Below, in pieces: positions 35,929-45,500 of a stretch of 64,000 bases of DNA. The notes beneath the pieces were generated by a model, which had not been told where the DNA came from, ran no database searches, and saw only the letters and a list, made by a program, of their open reading frames with translations. Numbering within the stretch: position 1 is the first letter of the stretch; every line of letters starts with the position of its first letter. Where the stretch lies: the NCBI GenBank assembly GCA_965267485.1, contig OZ254080.1, positions 4,092,001 to 4,156,000 on the forward strand. The letters run 5' to 3'. A program made the translations under genes and the position numbers. The stretch is from JANQJA01 sp965267485. GTDB lineage: Bacteria; Pseudomonadota; Gammaproteobacteria; Pseudomonadales; Azotimanducaceae.

Positions 35929-35946
35929 TGTCGGATATCTTTACAG
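35929..35946 (+). promoter_or_regulatory. Activator motif of the sigma-54 regulon (copy 2, cupin gene)
   Basis: TGTCGGATATCTTTACAG matches the four-copy consensus at both ends, with a changed centre. It is 52 bp upstream of a strong -24/-12 box, one helical turn closer than in copies 1 and 3. Confidence 0.65.
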
Positions 35947-35998
35947 CCCCGACGCCGGAAGTCTTTTGAACTCCAATAAATCAAGCGCTTGGCCGCGC

Positions 35999-36013
35999 TG
36001 GCGCGGTTCTTGC
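35999..36013 (+). promoter_or_regulatory. Sigma-54 -24/-12 promoter of the cupin gene
   Basis: TGGCGCGGTTCTTGC differs at one position from the fixed positions of TGGCACGNNNNTTGC. The start would be near 36025, about 27 bp before GTG 36052, which helps choose that start codon. Confidence 0.7.
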
Positions 36014-36051
36014 TCTCATGCACACTAACCGAAACCGGAAGCCTCAACACC

Positions 36052-36648
36052 GTGACGATAACGACGCCGCTCCGCCGGATACTCGTAGCCGGGCTGATCG
36101 TGTTACTGACATTGTTGTTGGGCGGCACTGCCGTACTGGACGACGCACGCGAACGCCATCTGCGTGTCGTGGACGAAGCTGGCATCAAGTTCCGGCACGC
36201 GATGGAACCCGACCCGATCAATCCTGACTGGATTACCTCCGGCTCTCCCACCTGCGCGAAGCTGGATTTCGCCCGATCGTACGACCGCAACGCGCGCAGC
36301 GGCTTCTGGCGCTGCGATGGCCCGGCCAGCTTCGAGTGGCACTACGGCGTCGATGAGTCGATCTACATTCTCGACGGCCGCGCCGAGATTGAATACCTGG
36401 GCAACCAGATCGTTCTCGAATCGGGAGACAGCTTCCGGTTCGCGTACGGTACCTCGGCACACTGGAAGGTCGATGGCTTCGTCCACAAGACCTACCTGAT
36501 CAACTCGCCGGGCATCATCGACCGGGCATGGATGAAACTGCTCCGCGCGTGGGCGCGCGTGGGGTCAGAGCGCGTGGGGTCAGAGCGCGTGGGGTCAGAG
36601 CGCGTGGGGTCAGAGCGCGTGGGGTCAGAGCGCGTGGGGTCAGAGTGA
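36052..36648 (+). CDS. Membrane-anchored cupin with repeat-derived C terminus
   Basis: A 198-residue protein. An N-terminal hydrophobic helix (about 8-26) anchors it, followed by a small cupin barrel: GFWRCDGPASFEWHYGVDESIYILDGRAEIEY, VLESGDSFRF and AHWKVDG. The start is GTG 36052, because the sigma-54 element would begin the mRNA near 36025. The last 30 residues are RVGSE repeated six times, encoded by the 15-bp tandem repeats, and the stop TGA comes from the IS end. The native C terminus has therefore probably been replaced. The function is unknown; the regulatory sites group it with the PEP-CTERM genes. Confidence 0.75.
   Translation: MTITTPLRRILVAGLIVLLTLLLGGTAVLDDARERHLRVVDEAGIKFRHAMEPDPINPDWITSGSPTCAKLDFARSYDRNARSGFWRCDGPASFEWHYGVDESIYILDGRAEIEYLGNQIVLESGDSFRFAYGTSAHWKVDGFVHKTYLINSPGIIDRAWMKLLRAWARVGSERVGSERVGSERVGSERVGSERVGSE
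36556..36645 (+). repeat. Six tandem copies of a 15-bp unit
   Basis: CGCGTGGGGTCAGAG repeats six times without change (36556-36570 through 36631-36645), in frame as R-V-G-S-E. Each unit contains the GGGGTCAGAG word found at the ends of the neighbouring IS and in the 42389-42541 repeat. Confidence 0.95.
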
Positions 36649-36704
36649 TCTTCCCCCAGTTTTTCGGACACGTTAGTTAACACCAGCGCGAGCCTCGTAG
36701 TCAG
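36636..36704. repeat. 69-bp duplicate of the IS left end
   Basis: 36636-36704 is identical to 36712-36780, the left end of the complete element, separated by GATCGCA. It is a solo IS end, left by a second copy, a deletion, or one-ended movement. Confidence 0.9.
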
Positions 36705-36748
36705 GATCGCAGGGGTCAGAGTGATCTTCCCCCAGTTTTTCGGACACG

Positions 36749-37612
36749 TTAGTTAACACCAGCGCGAGCCTCGTAGTCAGCGGGGCTCGTCTGACCCAGC
36801 GTCGAGTGACGACGCTTCGGGTTGTAGAACAGTTCGATGTAGCTGAAGACGCTGGCTCGCGCTTCGTCGAAGGTATGGTAGTCCTCGAAGGTGGTCCATT
36901 CGGTCTTCAGCGAGTGATAGAAGCTCTCCATGGGTGCGTTATCCCAGCAGTCTCCCTTCCGACTCATGCTGCAGATCGCCCCATGCTTCCGTATGAGGTC
37001 TTGGTATTCCCTTGAGGCGTAGGGTCGACCTCGATCCGAGTGAAGTATGACGCCGCGCACGTCGCCGCGTGCTGCAATTGCCATGTTGAAGGCACCGGCG
37101 ACGAGTTCGGTCGAGTTGCTCCGACCCATCGACCAGCCAATGAGACGACGAGAGAACAGATCCATCACGGTCGCCAGGTAGAGCCAACCACGTCGCGTCT
37201 CAATGCCAGTCACATCGGCAACCCACTTCTGGTTCGGTTTGTTTGCGCTGAAGTCGCGAGCCAGCAGGTTCGGCGCAACCGGCTCGTTATGCCGCGAGTC
37301 TGTAGTGACTTTGAAGCGCTTGCGGACCCGGGATTGTACGCCGCTGCGGCGCATCAGCATGGCCACCGTATTCTTGCCAACAACCTCGTCCAACTCACGG
37401 AGCTCACCATGGATACGGGGCGATCCATAGATCTCTCGCACCGACTCATGAATCTCAAGGATCTTCCGGGTCAGCGTTTCATGGCGGATGGCGCGTGCAC
37501 TGGCCGGGCGTCCACGCCAGTCGTAGTAGCCAGATCTTGACACCTCCAGGACCTGACACAACCGTTCAACACTGAACTGCGTTCGATGCGCATCGATAAA
37601 CTCAAACTTCAC
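36749..37612 (-). CDS. IS3-family transposase OrfB (DDE integrase core)
   Basis: A 287-residue reading frame with the rve core DDE residues: WVADVTG, LHSDRGR and DNAPMESFYHSLKTE. It starts with GTG 37612, overlapping the OrfA stop in the -1 frame. An A6G slippery run in OrfA near 37646-37640 should produce the OrfAB fusion by programmed -1 frameshifting, the active transposase of this family. It is uninterrupted, so the element may still be mobile. Confidence 0.92.
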   Translation of the reverse strand: MKFEFIDAHRTQFSVERLCQVLEVSRSGYYDWRGRPASARAIRHETLTRKILEIHESVREIYGSPRIHGELRELDEVVGKNTVAMLMRRSGVQSRVRKRFKVTTDSRHNEPVAPNLLARDFSANKPNQKWVADVTGIETRRGWLYLATVMDLFSRRLIGWSMGRSNSTELVAGAFNMAIAARGDVRGVILHSDRGRPYASREYQDLIRKHGAICSMSRKGDCWDNAPMESFYHSLKTEWTTFEDYHTFDEARASVFSYIELFYNPKRRHSTLGQTSPADYEARAGVN

Positions 37613-37902
37613 TTGAGCTCGCGCGCAAAGAACGCTGCGGCCTTTTTTAATATGTCGACCTCTTCACGAGCCGCTTCAAGTTCCTGCTTCAGACGCGCGT
37701 TTTCACTCGCCATGCCGTCAGCGGCTTCGGAACGACTGAACGCCTCAACACCTTTCTGGTTGATCTCGCCTTGCCAGCGGTACAGCTTGTTGCGCGGCAC
37801 TCCCAGCCTTCGTGCCAGTTCAGTCGGTGATTCTTCGCCGAGATCAAGCTGGCGAACAGCTTCTCGTTTGAACTCAGCCGTAAACGTTCTGCGTTTTCTC
37901 AT
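37609..37902 (-). CDS. IS3-family OrfA (HTH DNA-binding)
   Basis: A 97-residue helix-turn-helix protein (RRTFTAEFKREAVRQLDLGE, then LARRLGVPRNKLYRWQ) with a C-terminal leucine-rich coiled coil (ARLKQELEAAREEVDILKK), as in the IS3-family OrfA that recognises the terminal repeats. The slippery AAAAAAG lies in its last codons. Confidence 0.92.
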   Translation of the reverse strand: MRKRRTFTAEFKREAVRQLDLGEESPTELARRLGVPRNKLYRWQGEINQKGVEAFSRSEAADGMASENARLKQELEAAREEVDILKKAAAFFARELK

Positions 37903-37965
37903 TGGACACTCCTTTCGGGACCATTGTCCCGTCTATTGAATGTCCGTCAAACCGGGGGAAGATCA

Positions 37966-37996
37966 CTCTGACCCCATTTTTCCTGACCCCATTTTT
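37966..37996. repeat. CTCTGACCCC and two TGACCCCATTTTTC units
   Basis: Directly after the IS right end there are two copies of TGACCCCATTTTTC, the reverse of the GGGGTCA word. Together with the six units on the other side, they flank the insertion with members of one short-repeat family. Confidence 0.75.
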
Positions 37997-38002
37997 CGCT
38001 GA

Positions 38003-39139
38003 TCAGGCGACCGCGGGTATCCGGACCCGAATGGGCTCCCTGACACCGAGGGTAGCCTCTAGATTCATGATCTTCTCGATCAGTGCAGGCGTCAGATCAT
38101 GATCCCTGCTGACGATCAGTTTGCCGTCTGCCGCTTCCACATCTTCCTCGAGTCGCATGAACGAACGCAGTTCACCGACCCGTACCGTCTTGATCTGTTC
38201 GTAGTGCATGCCGTCCTTGAAGCTCGCCATGACATCAAGCAGTTCGATGTCACAATCAGGCAAGTCTCGCGCACGTTCGATGGCATGCGTCAGCGTGTAG
38301 CCCGCGACCAGAAACTCATCGAGCACATGCACGACCCGCAGCATGCGGACACCGAGTCTGATGTGCCCCGGCAGTTTCTCGGGCAGCGAATCGTGGTTCT
38401 GGTAACGGATCATCAGCGCAACCGATTCGAATCTCGGGATCTTCCGGAGCAGCCGGAAGCCAACCTCGGGATGTTGATCGAAGATGTCCTGCTCTTCCAC
38501 TGGAACCGCCTGCCCCGCGTAGATCTTGTCCAGCGTGCCGTCTGGCACCGTGATGCAGCCGACAAACGAGAGCATCGCCGCCAGCTCATACTGCCAGCCG
38601 TCACTGAGCTCCAGTGTCTCGACCAGATGCCGCATGAAACGCCGCTCCACGCTTGCACGACTGAAGGCGGCTGGAGCGGCGAGACTCAGCACGTCCGTTA
38701 GCACCTTGACGGAACCCTTCACCGTTTTCTCGAGCAGGTCCTTTCGATCGACGATCATACGGTGTTGCGCTGCTGCGGCGTGCAGCGACGCGGCGAGTAC
38801 GTCCGGCGGGCACGGCTTGTTGAGAAAGCGAAAGATGTGACCATCATTGACCGCGGCGATCGCCGACTCGACATCCGCATGGCCCGTGAGCAGAACCCGT
38901 GTCGAATCCGGCGAGCGTTTTCGAACGCAAGACAGGAAGGCAGCGCCGTCCATGCCCGGCATTCTCATGTCTGAGAGAACAACCGCAAACGGCGGTTCAC
39001 TCGCGATGATCGCAAGCCCCTCCTTGCCACTCTCTGCTGTCGTGACGTCGAACTCTTCGAACAGCGTTCGCGAGAGGCCCTCCAGTACGCTCGGCTCGTC
39101 ATCGACACAGAGTACGCGCGGCAATGCTTTGTCATTCAT
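38003..39139 (-). CDS. Response regulator with degenerate HD-GYP-like output domain
   Basis: The 378-residue product starts at ATG 39139 (MNDKALPRVLCVDDEPSV). A receiver domain (Asp in VVLSDMRMPG, Lys in FLNKPC) is followed by a helical domain with the HD-GYP layout (ELAAMLSFVGCITVPDGTLDKI, QHPEVGFRLLRKIPRFESV), but the HD pair is replaced by SF and the GYP motif is missing. It should therefore bind or regulate and not hydrolyse c-di-GMP. It is the third gene of the operon starting at 42322 and overlaps the HDOD gene by 8 bp. Confidence 0.85.
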   Translation of the reverse strand: MNDKALPRVLCVDDEPSVLEGLSRTLFEEFDVTTAESGKEGLAIIASEPPFAVVLSDMRMPGMDGAAFLSCVRKRSPDSTRVLLTGHADVESAIAAVNDGHIFRFLNKPCPPDVLAASLHAAAAQHRMIVDRKDLLEKTVKGSVKVLTDVLSLAAPAAFSRASVERRFMRHLVETLELSDGWQYELAAMLSFVGCITVPDGTLDKIYAGQAVPVEEQDIFDQHPEVGFRLLRKIPRFESVALMIRYQNHDSLPEKLPGHIRLGVRMLRVVHVLDEFLVAGYTLTHAIERARDLPDCDIELLDVMASFKDGMHYEQIKTVRVGELRSFMRLEEDVEAADGKLIVSRDHDLTPALIEKIMNLEATLGVREPIRVRIPAVA

Positions 39140-40310
39140 GCTCAACACCTCCGTTTTCCCGAGGTTCCAGTGCGAAGCGCCGCCAGTCTTCGATTCGCGA
39201 TTTGATTCCCAGCGCATCCACGAGTCTCGGATCAATCGGCTGTCCGCGCAGCAGACAATCAGCGATATGAATCGCATCGGGGATATCCATCGTAGGCCGC
39301 TCAACCGTCATGGGCTCATGGTGGTGCGCAACCGCCTCGACAATTCGACTCGGCAGTCCCCAGAGGGCAAGCAGATGTGCACCGACCTCGGCGTGGGTGA
39401 TTCCGAGCAGGCGTTCTTCTGCTGCGATGGTCGGGATATTCTCCCGGCCGGCCAGTTCGAGAACAGCTTCGAACTCTCGTGGCATTTCTGCAGCAAGCAC
39501 GAGCTCACCGATGTCGTGGAGCATGGCCGCGACAAAGAGATCATCGTCCCGCCCAACGTCACCAAGCACGTGTCTTGCGACCCGCGCCGAGTCGAGCGCG
39601 TAACGTTGCGCCGCTTCTATCGAGATGCCGGCGATGCTGTCGGTCGGATACACGCTGAAGACCTCGGCCGTCAGCACCAGATTGCTGACCATGTTGATGC
39701 CGAGATGAACCACCGCCTGCTTGACGCTCGCGACCTTCATCGGCCGGCCAAAGAACGAAGAGTTCGCGAGTTGCAGCAGCTTGGCACACATCGCCGGATC
39801 CTCCTGGAGGATTTCGCTGGCATCGTGTGCCGTCATCTCGGGATCGGCAAGCGCCTTCCGGAGTCTTGCGTACACCCGCGGCACCGAGGGCAGATGATTC
39901 GCCTTGCACACGGCCTCCTTGATGTCGTCCCGCCGGAGCAGCGAGCGCAACCGGCACGCGCGTTCGATGGTATCGACGAGGTGACCACTATCGCAGGGCT
40001 TGGTCAGGTACTGATGTGCGACCGGGACGGCGCGCATCGCGGCTTCGAGTTCCGTGTGGCCTGACAGCACCAGACGTACGACGCCCGGAAACTCTTCATG
40101 GATGCATCCGAGCAGCGTCGCACCGTCCATGCCCGGCATCCGCATGTCGGTCACCACGGCATCGAACGGCGCTTCACGGGATTGACGAAGCATGTCCAGC
40201 GCCTCGTGGCCGCTGGCCGCCGTACAGATCTCCCAGTCATCAAGGTGGAAGAGCATGCGCTCGAGTCCCTCGAGTACGTTCAGATCATCATCGACAAACA
40301 ATACCCTCAT
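39132..40310 (-). CDS. Response regulator with HDOD output domain
   Basis: A 392-residue product: receiver domain (MRVLFVDDDLNVLEGLERML; phospho-Asp in VVTDMRMPG; Lys in YLTKPC) followed by an HDOD domain (LPSVPRVYARLRKAL, DPAMCAKLLQLANSSFFG, VKQAVVHLGINMVSNLVL, AAMLHDIGELVLAAEMP, HHHEPMT). Such proteins relay phosphorylation to a non-enzymatic output. It overlaps the upstream kinase by 4 bp and the downstream regulator by 8 bp, so the three form a signalling operon. Confidence 0.9.
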   Translation of the reverse strand: MRVLFVDDDLNVLEGLERMLFHLDDWEICTAASGHEALDMLRQSREAPFDAVVTDMRMPGMDGATLLGCIHEEFPGVVRLVLSGHTELEAAMRAVPVAHQYLTKPCDSGHLVDTIERACRLRSLLRRDDIKEAVCKANHLPSVPRVYARLRKALADPEMTAHDASEILQEDPAMCAKLLQLANSSFFGRPMKVASVKQAVVHLGINMVSNLVLTAEVFSVYPTDSIAGISIEAAQRYALDSARVARHVLGDVGRDDDLFVAAMLHDIGELVLAAEMPREFEAVLELAGRENIPTIAAEERLLGITHAEVGAHLLALWGLPSRIVEAVAHHHEPMTVERPTMDIPDAIHIADCLLRGQPIDPRLVDALGIKSRIEDWRRFALEPRENGGVEHE

Positions 40311-42322
40311 GCTGCTTCCTCCCCGACCGCTTCGGCGCGGTTGTCGACCAGGGGAAGCCGGAGAGTGAATTTCGTTCCCTCACCTTCCCTGGAGACCACA
40401 TCAATCGAACCGCCGTGCTTGTCTACGATCACATTGCGGGCAATGGCAAGCCCCTGACCCGTCCCTTTGCCGACTTCTTTGGTCGTGAAGAAAGGATCAA
40501 AAATCTGGTTCCTGATCGAGTCCGGGATGCCGGAGCCGGTATCACTGATCTCGATCACCGCCCAGTCATTCACTCTCGCCGTGCGGATGGTAATCGTGCC
40601 GCGGTCGTTCTCCTTGTCCTGCAGCTTCGCCTCGATCGCATGCGCCGCGTTGACGATCATGTTCAGAATGACCTGATTGAATTCATCACGAAGGCACGGC
40701 ACCGGCGGCACATCGGCTGAGAATTCAGTCTCGACATCGGCGACATACTTCCACTCGTTCCGGGCAACGGTGACGGTCACCTCGATCGTATGGGAGAGAT
40801 CGACCGGCACTTTCTCGCCCTGGCTCGGGTGCGAAAAGTCCTTCATCGCCAGCACGATCCGCGATACCCGATCGAGCCCTTCAAGACTCTGGGAGATGGC
40901 CCGGGGCACCTGCTCCTGCAGGTAGTCGATACGTGCCTTGCGAAAGCGCTGCCGCAGTGTCTCGACCGGTTCCCGCTGTTCCGAACGCTGCTCGATCGCG
41001 TCCAACAGTCTCCTGGCGGCTTCCAGCGCGTCGACGAGTCCGCCGAATGCGCGCTGCAGAAAGATGGTGTTGTCACTGATGTACTGGACAGGCGTGTTGA
41101 TCTCGTGCGCAATTCCCGCTGCCATCTGGCCAATCGATTCCAGCTTCTGCGCCTGCCGCAGTTGCGTTTCCATCTGCAGCCGGGCCGTCTGGTCGCGGAC
41201 GAAGACCGTGTAGAGAGATTCATTCTTGACGGAAATCGCGATCACACTGAGCTCCGCCCGAAACCGGACGCCACTGGTACGCCGCGCAAGCGTCTCGAAC
41301 GTGCCAAGCCTCGGCTCAATCTGACCGTTCTCGAGCATTTTGACGGCATCGGGCAACAGGGTGGTGACCGGCATACCGACACCGCTGGCGTCGTCGGGTA
41401 ACTCGAAGAGATCCACGGCTTTCGGATTGATGCGCTCGAGGAGCCCGGATGACGGGAAGCTCAGCAGGCCATCCTGCATCTGGTTGAGGATGGCCGCATT
41501 CCTGGCGCGAGAGTCATCGAGCTTTCTGTAGATTTTCTCAAGGTGACGATCGATCAGGGCACCAATGACGGTCAGCGCACCAATCACCAGGAACACGACG
41601 ACAATGAGTGCGGCCAGCCAGAAACTCGTGATGGACCCCGGGTCCAGAACCAGATCGGTTGCCGGCGTGACATAGTAGGTCACCGCCGCCATCGACGTGT
41701 AGTGCATGGCCGAGATCGTCAGCCCCATCATCGCGGCGCCGACGATTCTCGCAGCGCCTGCACCCCATGCTGATTCCGGATGCGGGATTGATTGCACCAT
41801 CAGGCTGGCGGTTGCGAGCAGCAAGGCGACAAGAATGGAAAGCGAGAATACGAGCGTCTCATACCTCATGACTGCTTCCATTCGCATGGCCTCCATGCCC
41901 GTGTAGTGCATCAGGCAGATGCCGATTGCAAAACACGCCGCCGACGTCAGCAACGTTCGCAGCGTCTTGTCTGGCCGTGCCAGATAATGCACGGCTACCG
42001 CACTGCCAAGAATCGCGGGCACGACCGAGAGTACGGTGAGCTTCAGCGAGTACGTCACCACGAACGGCAGTTGCAGCGCGAGCATGCCCGTGAAGTGCAT
42101 CGACCACGTTCCAAGCCCCGCAATCAGTGCACCCGCACCGAGCCAGAGCGCGTACGCACTCCTCGAGCCTGTCGCCTGCATGCGTTCAACGACAGCGCTC
42201 GCAACGTAGGCGGCGAGTGCTGCTGTCAGGTATGAGAAGAACAGCAGTGTGGCGTCGTAGGTGTACGCAATCTCCGCCCCAAGGGAGGCGTCGAGTCCGA
42301 TCATCTGGAAAAAGTGCAACAT
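40307..42322 (-). CDS. MHYT-domain membrane histidine kinase
   Basis: A 671-residue kinase. The N-terminal membrane domain has three MHYT-type motifs (SMHFTGM, LMHYTGM, AMHYTSM) in paired helices, a proposed sensor of O2, CO or NO through copper. A PAS domain (about 285-390), HisKA with His406 (GIAHEINTPVQYI) and HATPase_c (VIEISDTGSGIPDS, GKGTGQGLAIARNVI) follow. The phosphate acceptors are probably the two receivers encoded downstream. It starts at ATG 42322, close to the repeat cluster. Confidence 0.9.
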   Translation of the reverse strand: MLHFFQMIGLDASLGAEIAYTYDATLLFFSYLTAALAAYVASAVVERMQATGSRSAYALWLGAGALIAGLGTWSMHFTGMLALQLPFVVTYSLKLTVLSVVPAILGSAVAVHYLARPDKTLRTLLTSAACFAIGICLMHYTGMEAMRMEAVMRYETLVFSLSILVALLLATASLMVQSIPHPESAWGAGAARIVGAAMMGLTISAMHYTSMAAVTYYVTPATDLVLDPGSITSFWLAALIVVVFLVIGALTVIGALIDRHLEKIYRKLDDSRARNAAILNQMQDGLLSFPSSGLLERINPKAVDLFELPDDASGVGMPVTTLLPDAVKMLENGQIEPRLGTFETLARRTSGVRFRAELSVIAISVKNESLYTVFVRDQTARLQMETQLRQAQKLESIGQMAAGIAHEINTPVQYISDNTIFLQRAFGGLVDALEAARRLLDAIEQRSEQREPVETLRQRFRKARIDYLQEQVPRAISQSLEGLDRVSRIVLAMKDFSHPSQGEKVPVDLSHTIEVTVTVARNEWKYVADVETEFSADVPPVPCLRDEFNQVILNMIVNAAHAIEAKLQDKENDRGTITIRTARVNDWAVIEISDTGSGIPDSIRNQIFDPFFTTKEVGKGTGQGLAIARNVIVDKHGGSIDVVSREGEGTKFTLRLPLVDNRAEAVGEEAA

Positions 42323-42388
42323 GGGGCCCTCCGACGAAGTGTCCGGGCAGGGGGGATTACAGAAATGTTATCGACCGATAAAGGGGAA
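42323..42388. other. Short spacer upstream of the MHYT kinase
   Basis: Sequence between the kinase start and the GGGGTCAGAG repeat cluster. It must contain the operon promoter; no clear -35/-10 pair was recognised. Confidence 0.35.
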
Positions 42389-42541
42389 ACTTGAGCCTGG
42401 GGTCAGAGAAGAGTGAGCCTGGGGTCAGAGTAAAGTGCCAGAGTGAGCCTGGGGTCAGAGTAAAGTGCCAGAGTAGATCAAGGCGTCGGGTCAGTACTCG
42501 CCGACCAGCCTGATTTACTCTGGCACTTTACTCTGACCCCA
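42389..42541. repeat. GGGGTCAGAG repeat cluster with a 26-bp inverted pair
   Basis: Two perfect 30-bp direct repeats (42411-42440 and 42441-42470) and a partial one before them. TGGGGTCAGAG through 42475 (42450-42475) is the exact reverse complement of 42516-42541, 26 bp with a 40-base loop. The RND coding end reads into this inverted copy, which supplies its last eight residues and stop. It is probably a mobile short repeat of REP-like type; no RAYT transposase lies in the window. Confidence 0.9.
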
Positions 42542-45500
42542 TCTCTCCATCGACCAATCGGTCCAGGCTCGCAGGCGATGGGGTAGCGCCAGCATTGCGG
42601 GTGTTGCGATCAGCGTCAGCAGCGACGCAAACGCGAGGCCCGAGACAATGGCCTGCGAGAGCGGCACCCAGAAGTTCGACAGCGCACCGCCGTAGACCAC
42701 CGTCCGGTTGATCAGATCGATGCTGAAGTTCATTGCCAGAGGCAGCAGGCCGCAGATCGTCGTGACCGTCGTCAGGATCACCGGGCGCAGCCGCTGGGCG
42801 CCCGTGCGCACGATGAGCTGAACATAGTCGAGCTCCGGATGGTCACGGCGAATATGGTTGTACGTGTCGATGAGCACGATGTTGTTGTTCACGACGATAC
42901 CGGCCAGCGCCACGATGCCGGTTCCCGTGAGAATGGCCGAAAACGGTTTGCCGGTAATGATGAGCCCGATCAGTACGCCCGCCGTCGACATCACCACGGC
43001 GAACAGGATCAGCGTTGCCTGATACAGGCTGTTGAACTGCGTCACCAGCAGTACAAACATCAGCAACAGAGAGAGCAGGAAGGCGAAGCCCACGAACGCG
43101 ATCGACTCGTTCTGCTCCTCATTGACGCCACGGAAGACGATGTCGAGTCTCGGATCGAACTGCTGTGTGTCGAGCCACGCCTGGATTTCCCTCACCTTGT
43201 CGTCAACGAGAACGCCGGGGCCGACATCCGCACTGATGTACTTGACCGGAATGCCGTCCATTCGCTGGATCTGGTCGACATTCGGAACAGCCTCACGCGT
43301 GACGAAGTTCGACACCGGCACGAGCCCTTGCCGGGTCATGACCTTGAGCTCATCCAGCGCGTTGATGCCGCGCGCACTCTCCGGATAACGCACCCGAATA
43401 TCGACGGCGTCATCGGCACCGTCCGGGCGATACTCCCCGACCTTCAGGCCATTGGTGACCAGCTGTACCGCAACGCCCACCTGCGATACATCGGCACCGA
43501 AGAGCGCCGCCTGTGCACGATCGACAGTGAGCTTCCATTCAATGCCCGGCGTCGGCCGCGTATCCTCGATATCACGTATACCTTCAACCCCTTCCATGTA
43601 GGCAACGACACGCGCAATGGCCGGGTCGAGCAGCTCCTTCTCGTGCGATCCGAACTGAATCTGTATCGGCTTGCCGGAACTCGGCCCCTGCTCCATCTCT
43701 TCGAGTTCGACCACGATGCCAGGGAAATCTGAAGTTCGCTGACGCACCTCCTCGAAAATCTGCGTGCCCGTTGCCTCGCGTTCGTTCTCGGGCAACAGTT
43801 CGATGAACATCTGGCCGATGGTGTCTGCCCCACCGCGCCCGGAGCCGCCGGGCGTCCGGGTCACCGTGTTCATCGAAAGAATGCCGTTGACTTCGATGAC
43901 CTCACGCTCGACCTGCGTGACGAGGCGATTGGATTCCTCAGCCGACAGGTTGCCCCGTGCACGCACCGACAGGCGACCAAACTGCGGCTCAGCATTCGAA
44001 AAGAACACGACGCCGTTGCCTGCCTGGCCGTAGGCCACAAAGCTGCCGTACAGCACACCGATGGTCGCAAGCACGATGATGCCCGCGTGCCGACAGGTCC
44101 ATGCCAGCAACCGCGCGTAGAGCCCGGTGATACTGTTCAGGCGGGTCGGGTCACCTTCCTCGAGTTCTTTCAGCGTGTCGATCGACTTCTGGTCAGATTC
44201 CCCGGCCTTGCCAAACACCGCGCCAAGGGCCGGGCCGAAGATGAGCGCATAGGCGAGACTGCCCACCAGCACGGTAAATACGGTCACCGGCAGATACCGC
44301 ATGAACTTGCCCGGCACACCCGGCCAGAACATGAGCGGCAAGAACGCCGCCAGCGTGGTGGCGATTGACGCCACAACCGGCCAGAACATGCGCTTGCTGG
44401 CGAGAGCATAGGCGGCCTGGCGGTGCATGCCTTCGACCATCTTGCGATCCGCATATTCGGTGACGACGATCGCGCCATCAATCAGCATGCCGAGTGCCAG
44501 CAACATGCCGAACATGACCATGAAGTTGTAGGTAAAACCGATCTGGTGAAGCAACGTCACCGAGAAGAGCAGTGACACGGGAATGCCAAACCCGACGATA
44601 AAGCCCGAGCGAAGCCCCATTGCCGCGACGATCAGCACCATGACCAGCGCGAGCGCCGTCATGATATTACCCTGAAGCTCACGCACCTGGCTCTCGGCGA
44701 AGGTCGACTGATCCTGGGTGTAGAAGATGTTCACCTTGCCGGGCAACTCGTCCCGGAAGCGATCCGTCAGCGCCTTCGCCTTCTCAACGGTGTCGATGAT
44801 GTTCGCGTTGGCCCGCTTGATGACGTTGATAGAAATCGTGCGCTCGCCGTTGACGCGCGCGTAGCTGCTGCGATCCTTGAACGTGCGGCGAATCGTGGCG
44901 ACATCCCCGAGCGTGACCACCGTGCCGTCGCTGGTCTTGACGGGCAGGTCGAAAAGATCATCGGCGTCCTCGATGACGCTCGGCACCTTGACCGAAAAGC
45001 GACCTTCGCCGGTATCGATGTTGCCGGCAGGAATCAGCCGGTTGTTGCGGACGATGGTATTGATCAACTCTTCTGACGAGATCCGGTAGGACTCCAGCGC
45101 AACCGGGTCGATCACCGCCTCGAGCAACTCTTCACGATGCCCCTGAAGCTCGGCGTCCATGACCTCGGGAATGCCCTCGACCTGGTTTCGGAGTTCCAGC
45201 GCGAGCTGATACAGCGTACGTTCCGGCACACCGTCACCGACAAAGTTGATCTGCAGGATGGGGAAGTCGGCAGTCGACTCTTCCTGGATGACCGGCTCCT
45301 CGGCCGTGCTCGGCATCTCTGGCCGTGCCCGGTCGACGGCCTCGCGCACGTCGAGCAGCGCCTCATTCATGTCATAGTCGACATCGAATTCGACGATGAC
45401 GTTGGCGACGTTCTCTGCCGCATACGCCCGAATTTCCTCAACGCCTTCAACGGCACGCAGCTCTGTCTCAAGCGGCATGACCAGCAGGCGCTCGGCATCT

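Larger units (their letters stand above)
36712..37975 (-). mobile_element. IS3-family insertion sequence, intact
   Basis: The element holds orfA and orfB of IS3 type in overlapping frames. The terminal inverted repeats are TGATCTTCCCCCAGTTTTTC at 36722 and the matching reverse of 37941-37965 (TGATCTTCCCCCGGTTTGAC), about 25 bp with a few mismatches. GGGGTCAGAG outside the left end and CTCTGACCCC outside the right end extend the inversion, so the true outer ends may be 36712 and 37975. No simple short target duplication is visible. It sits at the 3' end of the cupin gene. Confidence 0.9.

Noticed and set aside
36556..36645. CRISPR array
   Set aside because: The 15-bp units are joined directly, without spacers, and no cas genes are present.
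42411..42470. CRISPR or tandem promoter repeats
   Set aside because: Two units only, part of the same GGGGTCAGAG family as at the IS element.
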